The notes below the pieces were generated by a model. It was not told the DNA's origin. It ran no database searches and saw only the letters and a program-made list of their open reading frames with translations. The position numbers and the translations under genes are program-made. Shown here in pieces: positions 20,350 to 29,294 of a DNA stretch of 64,000 nucleotides. The DNA is taken from the NCBI RefSeq assembly GCF_002778285.1, contig NZ_NESM01000005.1, positions 1-64,000 of the forward strand, read 5' to 3'. The stretch comes from Limnohabitans sp. 15K. GTDB lineage: Bacteria > Pseudomonadota > Gammaproteobacteria > Burkholderiales > Burkholderiaceae_C. Position 1 is the first letter of the stretch. Every line of letters begins with the position of its first letter.

Positions 20350-21474
20350 ATGAAAAAGCTGTTGGGTGTTTTGGGTGTGCTGGTGCTGGCTGGGCTGGCG
20401 TATTTTTGTCTCTGGCCCATCCCGATCGAGCCGGTCATCTGGGATGCGCCCAAAGCGCAGGGCTACGTGGGGCCCCATGTGGTCAACGACAAGCTGGCCA
20501 AACTCAACATGATCGATCTGGGCGCTGAGGCGGGGCCGGAGCACATCGTCATTGGGCCGGACGGCAAGCTTTACACCACGGTGGAGAGTGGGCGCATCTT
20601 GCGCATGCAGCCTGATGGCTCGCAGCAAGAAGTTTTTGCCCAAACGGGCGGCCGGGTGCTGGGTTTTGACTTTGACGCCAAAGGCCATTTGATTGCTGCT
20701 GATGCGGTCAAAGGCCTGCTCTCTATTGCGCCTGATAAATCGATCAAGCTGCTCACCGACAAGGTCGATGTGAAAGGCCAGCCCGACCCGATACGCTACG
20801 CCGACGCGGTGGTGGTGGCCCAAAACGGCAAGATGTACCTGAGCGACGCCTCTACCCGCTTTGCCCCCAAGGACTGGGGCGGCACTTTTGAGGCCAGCGT
20901 GCTCGACATCCTGGAGCAGGCGGCCACGGGCCGTGTGCTGGAGTTTGACCCGGCCAATGGCCAAACCCGTGTGGTGGCCCAGGGCTTGAGCTTTGCCAAC
21001 GGCGTGGCGCTGAGCCAGGACGAGAAGCACCTGTTTGTGAACGAGACCGGCAAATACCGCGTTTGGAAAATCGACGTCAATGCCCAAGGCGTGGACGTGA
21101 GGGCTCTGGATGCGAAAAAGGGCAACGAACAAGCCCGTGTGCTGTTCGATAACCTGCCCGGCTACCCCGACAACCTGATGCGCGGGCGCGACGGCAAGAT
21201 CTGGCTGGGTTTTGCCAAGCCACGCAACCCGACCATCGACGATCTGGCGCAAAAACCGTTCATGCGCAAAGTCACCTTGCGCCTGCCCCGCGCCCTGTGG
21301 CCCATTCCCAAGGCTTATGGCCATGTGATGGCTTTCACCGAAGATGGCAAGGTGCTCATGGACTTGCAAGACCCGAGCGGTCAGTACCCTGAGAGCACGG
21401 GCGTCACCGAGACGGCAGACAGGCTTTATATCCAGAGCCTGCATGCCAAGGGACTGGGCTGGATGCCGCGTTAA
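20350..21474 (+). CDS. SMP-30 / strictosidine-synthase-like beta-propeller protein
   Basis: A 374-aa protein with an N-terminal membrane anchor (LLGVLGVLVLAGLAYFCLW) and a six-bladed propeller. Typical blade motifs are HIVIGPDGKLYTTVESGRI, QGLSFANGVALSQDEKHLFV, NLPGYPDNLMRGRDGKIW and ETADRLYIQSLH. The family includes lactonases and esterases. It is probably anchored to the inner membrane facing the periplasm. GGAGG sits 4 nt before the ATG at 20350. It converges with the methyltransferase gene (22-bp gap). Confidence 0.83.
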   Translation: MKKLLGVLGVLVLAGLAYFCLWPIPIEPVIWDAPKAQGYVGPHVVNDKLAKLNMIDLGAEAGPEHIVIGPDGKLYTTVESGRILRMQPDGSQQEVFAQTGGRVLGFDFDAKGHLIAADAVKGLLSIAPDKSIKLLTDKVDVKGQPDPIRYADAVVVAQNGKMYLSDASTRFAPKDWGGTFEASVLDILEQAATGRVLEFDPANGQTRVVAQGLSFANGVALSQDEKHLFVNETGKYRVWKIDVNAQGVDVRALDAKKGNEQARVLFDNLPGYPDNLMRGRDGKIWLGFAKPRNPTIDDLAQKPFMRKVTLRLPRALWPIPKAYGHVMAFTEDGKVLMDLQDPSGQYPESTGVTETADRLYIQSLHAKGLGWMPR

Positions 21475-21496
21475 CCCGGTGCTGTTTACGGCGTTG

Positions 21497-22348
21497 TCAG
21501 CCGCGGGTGTAAGTGAGCATCCGCCCTTTGTAGGCCGCTTCGTCATCGTGTGCTGCTTGGTCCAAAACCAGCTCGTGCATGGCAAAGCCTACGCGGGCCA
21601 TGTGCTTGTGAAATGCGGCCCGGTTGCCTCGGTTCGGGTCCACCACCCAGATCTCTGACACCAGCGCGGCATGGGCGTGGATGAAGCTGGCCAGTGTGCC
21701 TTCGTCGTCGCGCTCGTAGAGGATGTCGCTGCCCACAATCAGATCGAACAAGCCGCTCACCCCATCATCCTGGGCCGAAGTCAGCACAGGCATGCCGTCT
21801 TCGCGCAAGGCGGCGGTGCCCCATAAGCCATGTCGGTAAGCCATCGGGGGCAAACCGTTCAAACGGGTGTTTTCATCCAAAAAAGCATGGGTTAAAGGAT
21901 GGCAGTCGCTGGCCGTGACGTTGGCACCGCGTCGGTGCGCGATCAAGCTGGACAGTCCCAGGCCGCAGCCAATTTCCAAAATACGCTCATGCGTCACGGG
22001 TCGAAGGGCCATGCGTTCGGCCATGCGCTGCCCTGAAGGCCACAGCAAGCCAAACAAGGGCCAAGTGGCGGAAGAAATGCCCAAATTCAGGGCTTCGTCT
22101 AGTGGGTCATGGAACTGGTTTTTGTCGAGCAGGGAGCGGATGAGCAAGTCATCCACACCCAAAACCGCAATGCTTTCCTGTTTGGTCAGGTAGCCGGGAG
22201 GTGAAAGAGGCAAAAAGGCAATCGTTGCAGCGCAAAAACAAAAACCCCATGGCACTGGCTGGCTGGACTGTACACCTTGCTTGAAATGCGAGAAAGCCGT
22301 GTCTGTGTGCCTCAACGCACGGTCATTGGCGGCGCTTGAAGGGAACAT
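21497..22348 (-). CDS. class I SAM-dependent methyltransferase
   Basis: A 283-aa open frame with a Rossmann-type methyltransferase core: the SAM motif ILEIGCGLGLSSL, acidic loop ASDCHPL, and FDLIVGSDILYERD. The fold style is that of the METTL/methyltransferase-16 group that modifies lysines in proteins; the bacterial target is unknown. The ATG at 22348 has no Shine-Dalgarno and the first ~50 residues are not typical, so the true start may be further in. It is divergent from the secretion operon (42-bp gap to the tpsB start). Confidence 0.8.
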   Translation of the reverse strand: MFPSSAANDRALRHTDTAFSHFKQGVQSSQPVPWGFCFCAATIAFLPLSPPGYLTKQESIAVLGVDDLLIRSLLDKNQFHDPLDEALNLGISSATWPLFGLLWPSGQRMAERMALRPVTHERILEIGCGLGLSSLIAHRRGANVTASDCHPLTHAFLDENTRLNGLPPMAYRHGLWGTAALREDGMPVLTSAQDDGVSGLFDLIVGSDILYERDDEGTLASFIHAHAALVSEIWVVDPNRGNRAAFHKHMARVGFAMHELVLDQAAHDDEAAYKGRMLTYTRG

Positions 22349-22390
22349 GGAGACCCACTAGATCGTCAATGGTTTCACTTGAAAGCCCCT

Positions 22391-24043
22391 ATGCTGAAAA
22401 AATCTTGGACACCCTGTTTGGTTTTGCTCGTGTCCCAAGGGGTGGTTGCCCAAACGATGCCCAGTGCGGGCAGTCAGATGCAGCAATTGCCCGCCATCCC
22501 AAGTGTGCCCAGAACGGCACCACGGGTCGAGGTGGCACCTGCGGCCAACCCGCTGACGCCTTCGAAGGCGGGGACCATTTTTGTAGCCCAACAACTGAAT
22601 GTGACGGGTGCCAGCGCCTTCACACAAGCCGAGTTGTTGAAAGTGGCCGACTTTGAGCCGGGTCGCGAAATGAATTTGCGAGCCCTGTATGTCATGGCTC
22701 AAAAAATCACCCAACATTACCGACAGGCTGGATTTCTCGTTGCACGCGCCTATTTGCCGGCCCAAGAGGTGAGAGATGGCGCGTTCACCATCGCTGTGTT
22801 GGAGGGCCACTATGGTCAGATCGCACTGAACAACACCAGCAGCCTGGACAGCCAAGTGCCCCGCAACTTATTGAGTGGCCTGAACCCTGGCAATGTGATT
22901 GCCGTTGAACCCTTGGAAGACCGCTTGCTGCGCTTGTCGGACGTGCCCGGTGTGCAAGTGCGATCCACCTTGGTACCGGGTGCTTCGGTCGGCTTGTCCG
23001 ACTTGATGGTCGAGGTCAAGCCAGGTCCACTCGTCAGCGGCAGCGTGGATGCAGACAACGCCGGTAACCGTTACACCGGTGAAAACCGCATCGGTGTCAC
23101 GCTCAATTTGAACAACCCCACAGGTCACGGCGATTTGGCGACCTTGCGTGCTTTGACCTCGGGTTCAGGCTTGCGTTACGGCCGAGTGGCCTATCAGACC
23201 TTGGTGGGCAAGGGGCGCGTGGGGGTGGCTTACAGTGACTTGGCCTACGAGCTGGGACAACCATTCAAAGGGCCAAATGCCAACGGCCATGCGCGCATCG
23301 CGACCTTGTTTGGCAGCTACCCTTTGATCCGTTCACGCAACACCAACTTGAGTGCAGGGTTGAGTTTGGACAGCAAGCTGTTTCAGGACCACTTGGTCGC
23401 CACGGACAAACGCGCTCAAGTGGCAACGGCCTCACTGATGGGCGATCACCGTGACGCTTGGGGTGGGGGTGGCTTGAACAGCTATTCGCTGGCGTGGGCT
23501 ACAGGCCATCTGGACATTCGAACGCCGGATGCACGCGCACTGGACGGGGCCACAGCCCAAAGCGATGGCCATTACAACAAGCTGTCTTTTGCAGCATCCC
23601 GCTTGCAGCAAGCCACGCAGAGCCTCTCATTCTTGGCCTCCATGAGCGGGCAAATGGCTTCCAAAAATCTGGATATTTCGGAAAAGATGGAGTTGGGCGG
23701 CATGTATGGCGTCAGGGCCTATCCGGAAGGGGAGGCTTATGCCGATGAAGGCTACCTGTTGACGTTGGAGGCCCGGCAGCAATTGACCATGCCCCCCAAC
23801 ATGTTGGGGCAAGTGCAAGCGGTCGCCTTCATCGATGCGGGCGAAGTCAAGTTGAACCACAGTCCGTGGTCTCCAGGAATTCGTCGCCGTCACCTCAGCG
23901 GTGCAGGTGTGGGGGTGTATTGGACGCGTGCCAACAGTTTTTCTGTGAAAGCGTTTTACGCCCGCAAATTGGGTAACGAGGACGCCACTTCTGCGCCCGA
24001 CAAATCAGGTCGCTTCTGGGTCCAAGCGGTCAAGTATTTCTGA
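22391..24043 (+). CDS. two-partner secretion outer-membrane transporter (TpsB, ShlB/FhaC/HecB type)
   Basis: A 550-aa outer-membrane pore that secretes the TpsA protein encoded next. It has a signal peptide (LVLLVSQGVVAQ) and a Pro/Ala linker. POTRA domains follow (FVAQQLNVTGASAFTQAELL; AGFLVARAYLPAQEV). A 16-strand barrel carries the loop-6 motif GVRAYPEGEAYADEGYL, the VRGY/RGY equivalent needed for secretion. It ends in an aromatic residue (VKYF), as expected for BAM insertion. The ATG at 22391 is chosen over a TTG four codons earlier. Confidence 0.93.
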   Translation: MLKKSWTPCLVLLVSQGVVAQTMPSAGSQMQQLPAIPSVPRTAPRVEVAPAANPLTPSKAGTIFVAQQLNVTGASAFTQAELLKVADFEPGREMNLRALYVMAQKITQHYRQAGFLVARAYLPAQEVRDGAFTIAVLEGHYGQIALNNTSSLDSQVPRNLLSGLNPGNVIAVEPLEDRLLRLSDVPGVQVRSTLVPGASVGLSDLMVEVKPGPLVSGSVDADNAGNRYTGENRIGVTLNLNNPTGHGDLATLRALTSGSGLRYGRVAYQTLVGKGRVGVAYSDLAYELGQPFKGPNANGHARIATLFGSYPLIRSRNTNLSAGLSLDSKLFQDHLVATDKRAQVATASLMGDHRDAWGGGGLNSYSLAWATGHLDIRTPDARALDGATAQSDGHYNKLSFAASRLQQATQSLSFLASMSGQMASKNLDISEKMELGGMYGVRAYPEGEAYADEGYLLTLEARQQLTMPPNMLGQVQAVAFIDAGEVKLNHSPWSPGIRRRHLSGAGVGVYWTRANSFSVKAFYARKLGNEDATSAPDKSGRFWVQAVKYF

Positions 24044-24108
24044 CCTGCAGCCCAAGCTCAACAGCAGGCCCGTGCTTTTAGGGTCATCCAGACATCCAGG
24101 AAACCACC

Positions 24109-27100
24109 ATGAACCACATTTACCGATCGATTTGGAGCCCTGAGACAGGCACATGCGTTGCGACCTCCGAGCATGTGAGTGGCGCGGGAAAAGCCGTTTC
24201 GGCTTCGAGCGAAAAACCGGTGACAAGGCTTCGTTGCCACAAACTGTCATGCGCGCTCATGTTGGTTTTTGGTGCCCTGGCCCAGGCTTCGCCCACCGGC
24301 GGCGTGGTGACTGCAGGCCGTGCCAGCATTGGCGGTACACCAGGCCAAATGACGGTCACCCAAACCACCGCGTCTGCGGCCATCCAGTGGCAAAGCTTTG
24401 GCATTCGGGCTGGTGAGTCGGTGCAGTTTGTGCAACCGAATAGCTCTTCGGTCGCGCTCAACCGCGTGGTTGGCTCGGACCCTTCGGCCATTTTGGGCAA
24501 CTTGACTTCCAACGGCAAAGTGTTTCTGGTCAACCCCAGCGGTATTTTGTTTGGGCCAGGGGCTTCTGTGAATGTGGGCGGCTTGGTGGCCTCCACCTTG
24601 AGCATCAGCGACGCCGATTTCATGGCAGGCCGTTACCGATTTTCTGGGTCGAGCACAGGGGCGGTGGTCAACCAAGGCCTCATTCAGGCTGCCGATGGCG
24701 GCTATGTGGCGCTGCTGGGCAGCCAAGTGAGCAACCAAGGCCGCGTGGTGGCTCAATTGGGCACAGTGGCTTTGGCCGCAGGCCAAGCCATGACGCTCGA
24801 TGTCTCGGGTGATCAACTGCTGAATGTGGCCATTGACCAGGGGGTGGCCAATGCTTTGCTGAGCAATGGGGGCTTGTTGCAGGCCGATGGCGGGAAGGTG
24901 CTCATGACCACCCAAGTGGCGGGCAACTTGTTGGCCAATGCCGTGAACAACACGGGCGTGGTGCAAGCGCAGTCACTGGCCCATCGAAATGGCAGCATTT
25001 TTCTTTTGGGCAGCACGGAGTCGGGCACGGTGACTGTGGGTGGCACGCTGGATGTGAGCGGTGGCCCTGGTCAAGCAGGCGGCCGCGTGGTGGCCACGGC
25101 GCACCATGTGGGGCTGTTCAATGCGCAGATCCAAGCCTCTGGCGATGCTGGGGGTGGCATGGTGCTGGTGGGCGGTGACTACCAGGGCCAAAACCCTGCG
25201 GTGCCCCATGCGGCAGCGGTGTACATGAGTGCGGACTCTGCGATCCACGCCGATGCACGCGTGCAAGGTGATGGCGGAAAAATTGTGCTGTGGGCCGATG
25301 GTTCCACACGGGCGCATGGCCAAGTGTCTGCCCGTGGGGGTGAGCAAGGTGGCAACGGTGGCTTGATCGAGACGTCGGGCAATGGGTTGAATGTGGCGGG
25401 GCTGGCGGTCGACACGCGCGCTGCAAAGGGGCAAACAGGCACTTGGTTGCTGGACCCGGCAGATGTTTCGATTTCATCGGCCGCCACCTCGAACGCGGTG
25501 CCAACTGGCGGGGTGTATGCACCCAACTCGGGTGTCAATTCGGCCAACGTCAATGTGGCAGACCTGGTGACTGCATTGGGTGGCACCAACGTGACGGTGA
25601 CCACCACCAACACGGGTGTCAGCGGGGGTGGCTTAGGCGATATCCATGTCGATGCGGCCATCACCTGGACCGCACCCACAACGCTCAATTTGACGGCTGC
25701 ACGGGATGTGAATATCAACCAAGCCGTCACTGGAACAGGGGGCAGTTTGGCTGTCAACGCCGGGCGTGACATTGTTGTCGGTGCCACGGTCACCACGACC
25801 ACAGGTCACTTAGCCTTCACGGCTGGACAAGATGTCCAACTGAATGCGGCGGCCACCATCACCACCGGCAACTTGACCGCGGTGGCTGGGCGCCATGTCA
25901 ACGTGGCTGCAGCATCTACGGTCACCACCGGTGACATGGTGTTTCGCGCCGACAACGATGGCACAGGCCCCGGCGTGCCTGCTGGTACCGTGAACATCAC
26001 CTGCGGCGCCAGCTGCCTGACGGTGACCACGGGTGTGCTCAGCGTTCGGTTCAATCCGGCCTCTTACGCCAGTACCAGCAGCGAGATCTTGGCCTACAGC
26101 GGCAAGCTGACGGGTGGGGGCACACTGGATGCCAAAGCTTGGGTGTTTGGCCTGGGCGACAACAAAATCTACGATGGCACGACCACGGCCACCGTGAGTG
26201 GTTTGATGCCGGATGTCACGAGTGTGGCGCCGCCGGTGACTTTGGGTAGCGTCAGTAACGCCAACTTCGATACCAAGCATGTGGGCGCAGACAAACCCAT
26301 TACCTTCACAAGCACCTTTGCAGACGCTGCATACGATCTGTTCGCGACTTCAGCCATGCCTGCAGGCACCTACCAAGCCCGTGCTGACGTTCTGGTGAGG
26401 TCACTGACGGTCACTGCGACCACAGATACGCGGGCTTACAACGGCACCACCAGTTCCGTGGGTGTGCCCGCCGCCACTGACCTGCAAGCAGGCGATACCT
26501 TGAACGGTGCCTTGATCCAAGCCTTTGCCAGCAAGGATGTTTTGGGCACAGGCAACAGCACCTTGATTGCCAACGGCGCTTACACCGTCAGCGACGGTAA
26601 TGGCGGTAACAACTACGCTGTGTCCGTTGTGACCGCCCCAGGAACCATCACGCCAGCGGCGCTGACGGTGACGGCGCAAGATGTGAGCAAGGTCTATGGT
26701 CAGGTGCCTGCGTTGACGGGTTTCACGACCACAGCGTTGGTGAATGGGGAGACGGTGGGCACAGTGACCTTGAACAGTGCCGGACAAGCTGCCACCGCCA
26801 CTGTGGCTGACGGCCCTTACGCCATTACACCGAGCAGTGCAGCAGGTGGAACCTTCATGCCTGGGAACTACACCATCCAATATGTCAATGGCGCCCTGAC
26901 CGTTGTCTCGCCGGTCATTGTTCCCCCAGTTGAACCACCCGTGGTACCGATTGAGCCGCCAGTGTTGCCACCGGTAGAGCCTCCGGTTGTGCCGCCGGTA
27001 GAACCACCAGTGCTGCCACCGGTTTTGCCGCCGGTAGAGCCGCCAGTTCTACCACCGGTTGTGCCGCCGGTAGAACCACCAGTACTGCCACCAGTCGTGC

Positions 27101-27396
27101 AACCGACCACGCCAACCTTGGATGCGCCGCTTTTGGACAGTGAACATGCTTTGCCCCTGGTCCCGGTTTTGGATCCGAAACCAACATGGCTCACCATTGC
27201 GCCGTTGCCGCGGGTAACGCAAGGCCCCGTGACGTTTCCTCCAAGCCCGACACCCACCACGGCACCTGCCGTGCCTTTGCCTCCACCTGTCATTGAAATT
27301 GTGCGGGTTGAAAAAGAGGTGACAGCACCACCCGTTCCTGCACTACCTCTGACACCCGTGGTGCCATTGCGACCACGCAAGCAAGACCGCAACTGA
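24109..27396 (+). CDS. filamentous-hemagglutinin-type exoprotein (TpsA) with YDG/MBG repeats and Pro-rich tail
   Basis: A 1,095-aa secreted beta-helix protein. The extended signal peptide (ESPR) starts MNHIYRSIWSPETGTCV and is followed by an n/h-region near residue 45-60. The TPS domain (about 60-300) carries the filamentous-hemagglutinin motif VNPSGILFGPGA. A beta-helical repeat region follows to about 640. YDG-type domains start near 684 (NKIYDGTTTATVSG) and 766 (TRAYNGTTS). An MBG-like domain starts near 852 (DVSKVYGQVPALTGF). A PPVEPPVLPP repeat (about 939-998) precedes a Pro-rich, basic end (RPRKQDRN). Adhesion or biofilm function is likely. AGGAAACC precedes the ATG. It is 65 bp behind tpsB. 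Confidence 0.9.
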   Translation: MNHIYRSIWSPETGTCVATSEHVSGAGKAVSASSEKPVTRLRCHKLSCALMLVFGALAQASPTGGVVTAGRASIGGTPGQMTVTQTTASAAIQWQSFGIRAGESVQFVQPNSSSVALNRVVGSDPSAILGNLTSNGKVFLVNPSGILFGPGASVNVGGLVASTLSISDADFMAGRYRFSGSSTGAVVNQGLIQAADGGYVALLGSQVSNQGRVVAQLGTVALAAGQAMTLDVSGDQLLNVAIDQGVANALLSNGGLLQADGGKVLMTTQVAGNLLANAVNNTGVVQAQSLAHRNGSIFLLGSTESGTVTVGGTLDVSGGPGQAGGRVVATAHHVGLFNAQIQASGDAGGGMVLVGGDYQGQNPAVPHAAAVYMSADSAIHADARVQGDGGKIVLWADGSTRAHGQVSARGGEQGGNGGLIETSGNGLNVAGLAVDTRAAKGQTGTWLLDPADVSISSAATSNAVPTGGVYAPNSGVNSANVNVADLVTALGGTNVTVTTTNTGVSGGGLGDIHVDAAITWTAPTTLNLTAARDVNINQAVTGTGGSLAVNAGRDIVVGATVTTTTGHLAFTAGQDVQLNAAATITTGNLTAVAGRHVNVAAASTVTTGDMVFRADNDGTGPGVPAGTVNITCGASCLTVTTGVLSVRFNPASYASTSSEILAYSGKLTGGGTLDAKAWVFGLGDNKIYDGTTTATVSGLMPDVTSVAPPVTLGSVSNANFDTKHVGADKPITFTSTFADAAYDLFATSAMPAGTYQARADVLVRSLTVTATTDTRAYNGTTSSVGVPAATDLQAGDTLNGALIQAFASKDVLGTGNSTLIANGAYTVSDGNGGNNYAVSVVTAPGTITPAALTVTAQDVSKVYGQVPALTGFTTTALVNGETVGTVTLNSAGQAATATVADGPYAITPSSAAGGTFMPGNYTIQYVNGALTVVSPVIVPPVEPPVVPIEPPVLPPVEPPVVPPVEPPVLPPVLPPVEPPVLPPVVPPVEPPVLPPVVQPTTPTLDAPLLDSEHALPLVPVLDPKPTWLTIAPLPRVTQGPVTFPPSPTPTTAPAVPLPPPVIEIVRVEKEVTAPPVPALPLTPVVPLRPRKQDRN
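26924..27104. repeat. in-frame Pro-Pro-Val repeat in the tpsA gene
   Basis: A degenerate short-period repeat of units like CCGCCGGTAGAG / CCACCAGTTCTA, coding for about 20 PPV/PPI triplets separated by Glu, Leu or Val. Slippage here could change protein length between strains. A stiff Pro-rich rod near the C-terminus of a TpsA could hold the end in the periplasm or span the cell wall. Confidence 0.85.
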
Positions 27397-27418
27397 AAGG
27401 CCCAAACAGGAGGGCGGT

Positions 27419-28129
27419 ATGCTGAGCGACAAGCGGGGAGAACGGGTTCGTTGGCCTGTTTTTCTCGGGCTTGCACTCCTGGGCGTCCACATGCTGTCGA
27501 CACCGGTGTGGGTCGGTGCCGTGGATCTCGGTCAGGCGCAGGAGTCGCTGGCCAAAGTTTCGTCGGCAGATTTTGGGCGGGAAAAGGCATCGAGTCACGC
27601 CCGTGAAGTGGTGGACTGGATCGTGGCTTCACAAGACCATCAAGGCTTACCTTTTGTGGTGGTCGACAAAACGCAGGCGCGTGTCTTTGTTTTCAATCCA
27701 CAAGGCCGTTTACAAGGCGCAGCGCCTGTGCTGGTGGGTTTGACCCGTGGCGATGAGGGTGTGCCAGGTATTGGGGACCGCCCCTTGTCTTTGATTCGCC
27801 CCTTCGAGCGGACCACACCCGCTGGGCGCTTTTCTGCCAGTTTGGATAAGAATGTCTCGGGGCAGGCGATTTTGTGGGTGGACTATGAACAAGGGATCTC
27901 ACTCCATCCTGTTCGCAGTGTTGACCCTAAAGAGCGCAGGCTGGAACGTTTGGCGTCGTCCATCGCTGCGGACCATCGAATTTCTTATGGCTGTATCAAT
28001 GTGCCTTATTCGTTTTGGAACCAAGTTGTGCAACCGCAGTTTCAAAACACTGTGGGTGTGGTGTATGTCTTGCCTGATACAAAGCCCTTGAAGTCCATAT
28101 TCAAGGGTTTTCCACACAACCACCATTAA
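27419..28129 (+). CDS. L,D-transpeptidase (YkuD domain)
   Basis: A 236-aa periplasmic enzyme with an N-terminal signal anchor (WPVFLGLALLGVHML). The YkuD domain runs from about residue 75 (LPFVVVDKTQARVFVFNPQG). The catalytic signature is HRISYGCINVP, with Cys as nucleophile; Tyr replaces the usual His between Ser and Gly. The family cross-links peptidoglycan or attaches proteins to it. It starts 23 bp behind tpsA with a strong AGGAGGG, so it belongs to the secretion operon. The pairing suggests a role in remodelling or anchoring for the secreted protein; this is inference. Confidence 0.88.
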   Translation: MLSDKRGERVRWPVFLGLALLGVHMLSTPVWVGAVDLGQAQESLAKVSSADFGREKASSHAREVVDWIVASQDHQGLPFVVVDKTQARVFVFNPQGRLQGAAPVLVGLTRGDEGVPGIGDRPLSLIRPFERTTPAGRFSASLDKNVSGQAILWVDYEQGISLHPVRSVDPKERRLERLASSIAADHRISYGCINVPYSFWNQVVQPQFQNTVGVVYVLPDTKPLKSIFKGFPHNHH

Positions 28130-28133
28130 CCAT

Positions 28134-28168
28134 AAAAAAGGCCACACTGAGCAAGTCAGCATGGCCTT
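28134..28168 (-). terminator. terminator behind the BON lipoprotein gene
   Basis: Read on the minus strand, AAGGCCATGCTGA pairs with TCAGTGTGGCCTT (two mismatched positions) around a short loop and runs into six Ts. It lies 64 bp behind the BON gene stop and also directly behind the L,D-transpeptidase stop on the other strand, so it may separate the two converging units. Confidence 0.65.
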
Positions 28169-28231
28169 GGCAGGCAGAATAAAACCCTGTCGGCGGCCTG
28201 AAAAGGCCATGACGTCAGGGCTTCATTCTTA

Positions 28232-28546
28232 TTAAGGACGAACTGAGATCTCGTTCTTGACCATCTTGACGCCGCGAACGGCCCGGGCAATGGTTTCTGC
28301 CTTGTTGCGTTCCAAATTGCTCTTGGCAAAACCAGAAAGCATGACCGTACCGTTCAAAGTCTCCACGCTGATGGAGGTGCCGGCGACATCTTTGTCTTCA
28401 AAGAAACGGGACTTCACCAAGGTGGTGATGCCGGCGTCGTCGACATAAGCGCCGACCGACTCTTGGCCACGCGAAACAGCGCAACCCGAGGCAGCCAAAA
28501 TAACCAGAGAAACGGCCAGTGCGGCCCAAGATGTTTTGCGGATCAT
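28232..28546 (-). CDS. BON-domain lipoprotein (OsmY-like)
   Basis: A 104-aa protein with a lipoprotein signal (lipobox LAASGC) and one BON domain (ITTLVKSRFFEDKD, then ETLNGTVMLSGFAKSNLERNKAE). BON domains bind phospholipid and occur in OsmY and DolP. Outer-membrane integrity under stress is the likely role. A 17-bp palindrome lies 33 bp upstream of the start. Confidence 0.88.
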   Translation of the reverse strand: MIRKTSWAALAVSLVILAASGCAVSRGQESVGAYVDDAGITTLVKSRFFEDKDVAGTSISVETLNGTVMLSGFAKSNLERNKAETIARAVRGVKMVKNEISVRP

Positions 28547-28578
28547 GGTGTAGTCCTATCGTGCAAAGAGTGAATTCA

Positions 28579-28595
28579 GTCAGGCAGTGCCTGAC
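28579..28595. promoter_or_regulatory. 17-bp palindrome upstream of the BON lipoprotein gene
   Basis: GTCAGGCA-G-TGCCTGAC has perfect 8-bp arms. It lies 33 bp upstream of the BON gene start and 82 bp behind the PAS gene stop on the same strand. It could be an operator or, less likely, a weak hairpin between the units; there is no T-tract. Confidence 0.4.
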
Positions 28596-28676
28596 CACAG
28601 ACTCGGGCTTGAACCATTGCTGGCCCAACCCCAAGGTCATCCCATGTTAGGCAGGTCCGGTGCAATTGTCCGTGCG

Positions 28677-29294
28677 CTAAATCACACTCAAAGAAGAGCG
28701 TTCTGAAGCTTTCACCCAAGACACCAGCACACCTGGTGCAAGAGGGTTGCGGCAAGCAGAGGCGTGTACAGCCAGTTTGGAATCGTCGGGTAGCCAGAGC
28801 CAGAAATCCAATGAAATCGGATCGTGGGCTTCTTGCGCATGGGCCAGCCAGCCTTGGGCTTCGAGGTGTTGAGAGGCGTCAAGCCAATTCACCAAGCGTT
28901 TACCCAACACTTGGGGTAGGGCCAGGTTCAAACATTGGAGCGCCCTGGCATTGCACTCCATCAAACGCCCAGAGTTGTCCAGCATCAGCTGAGCACTGGG
29001 TGATGCATCCAACCATTGGGCTTGCCTCAGCCAAGCGGTCTCCAGCTCGGTGCGCGCATTTTGCAACTCTTCATTTTGAAGGTCCAACTCAACTTGGTGA
29101 ACCTGCAGTTCATGCAGCAAAGCCAAGGCATCGTGTGCGGTGGTGGGTGATGAGGCCAAATCAAACAAAACACGCATGGCCTCGCTGGCACCTTGGCCCG
29201 TGTTGGGTTTGAGATCCTTCGCCCCCAACAGGTTTTGGGCCCGTTCACGCAAATCCTGAGCGGTCGATGGGGGCATATTTTGCGGGTTGTTCAT
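28677..29294 (-). CDS. PAS-domain protein
   Basis: A 205-aa cytosolic protein. An N-terminal helical/coiled-coil part (ALALLHELQVHQVELDLQNEELQNARTE is split by the HELQVHQVELDLQNEEL core also seen before many PAS domains) leads to one PAS domain (WLDASPSAQLMLDNSGRLMECN). There is no kinase, cyclase or DNA-binding domain. Its start overlaps the CheB-CheR stop by 4 nt (ATGA), so it probably forms a complex with or senses for that protein. Confidence 0.8.
   Translation of the reverse strand: MNNPQNMPPSTAQDLRERAQNLLGAKDLKPNTGQGASEAMRVLFDLASSPTTAHDALALLHELQVHQVELDLQNEELQNARTELETAWLRQAQWLDASPSAQLMLDNSGRLMECNARALQCLNLALPQVLGKRLVNWLDASQHLEAQGWLAHAQEAHDPISLDFWLWLPDDSKLAVHASACRNPLAPGVLVSWVKASERSSLSVI

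Noticed and set aside
26924..27104. short-period DNA repeat considered as CRISPR or intergenic satellite
   Set aside because: It is fully in frame inside tpsA and codes for PPV triplets.
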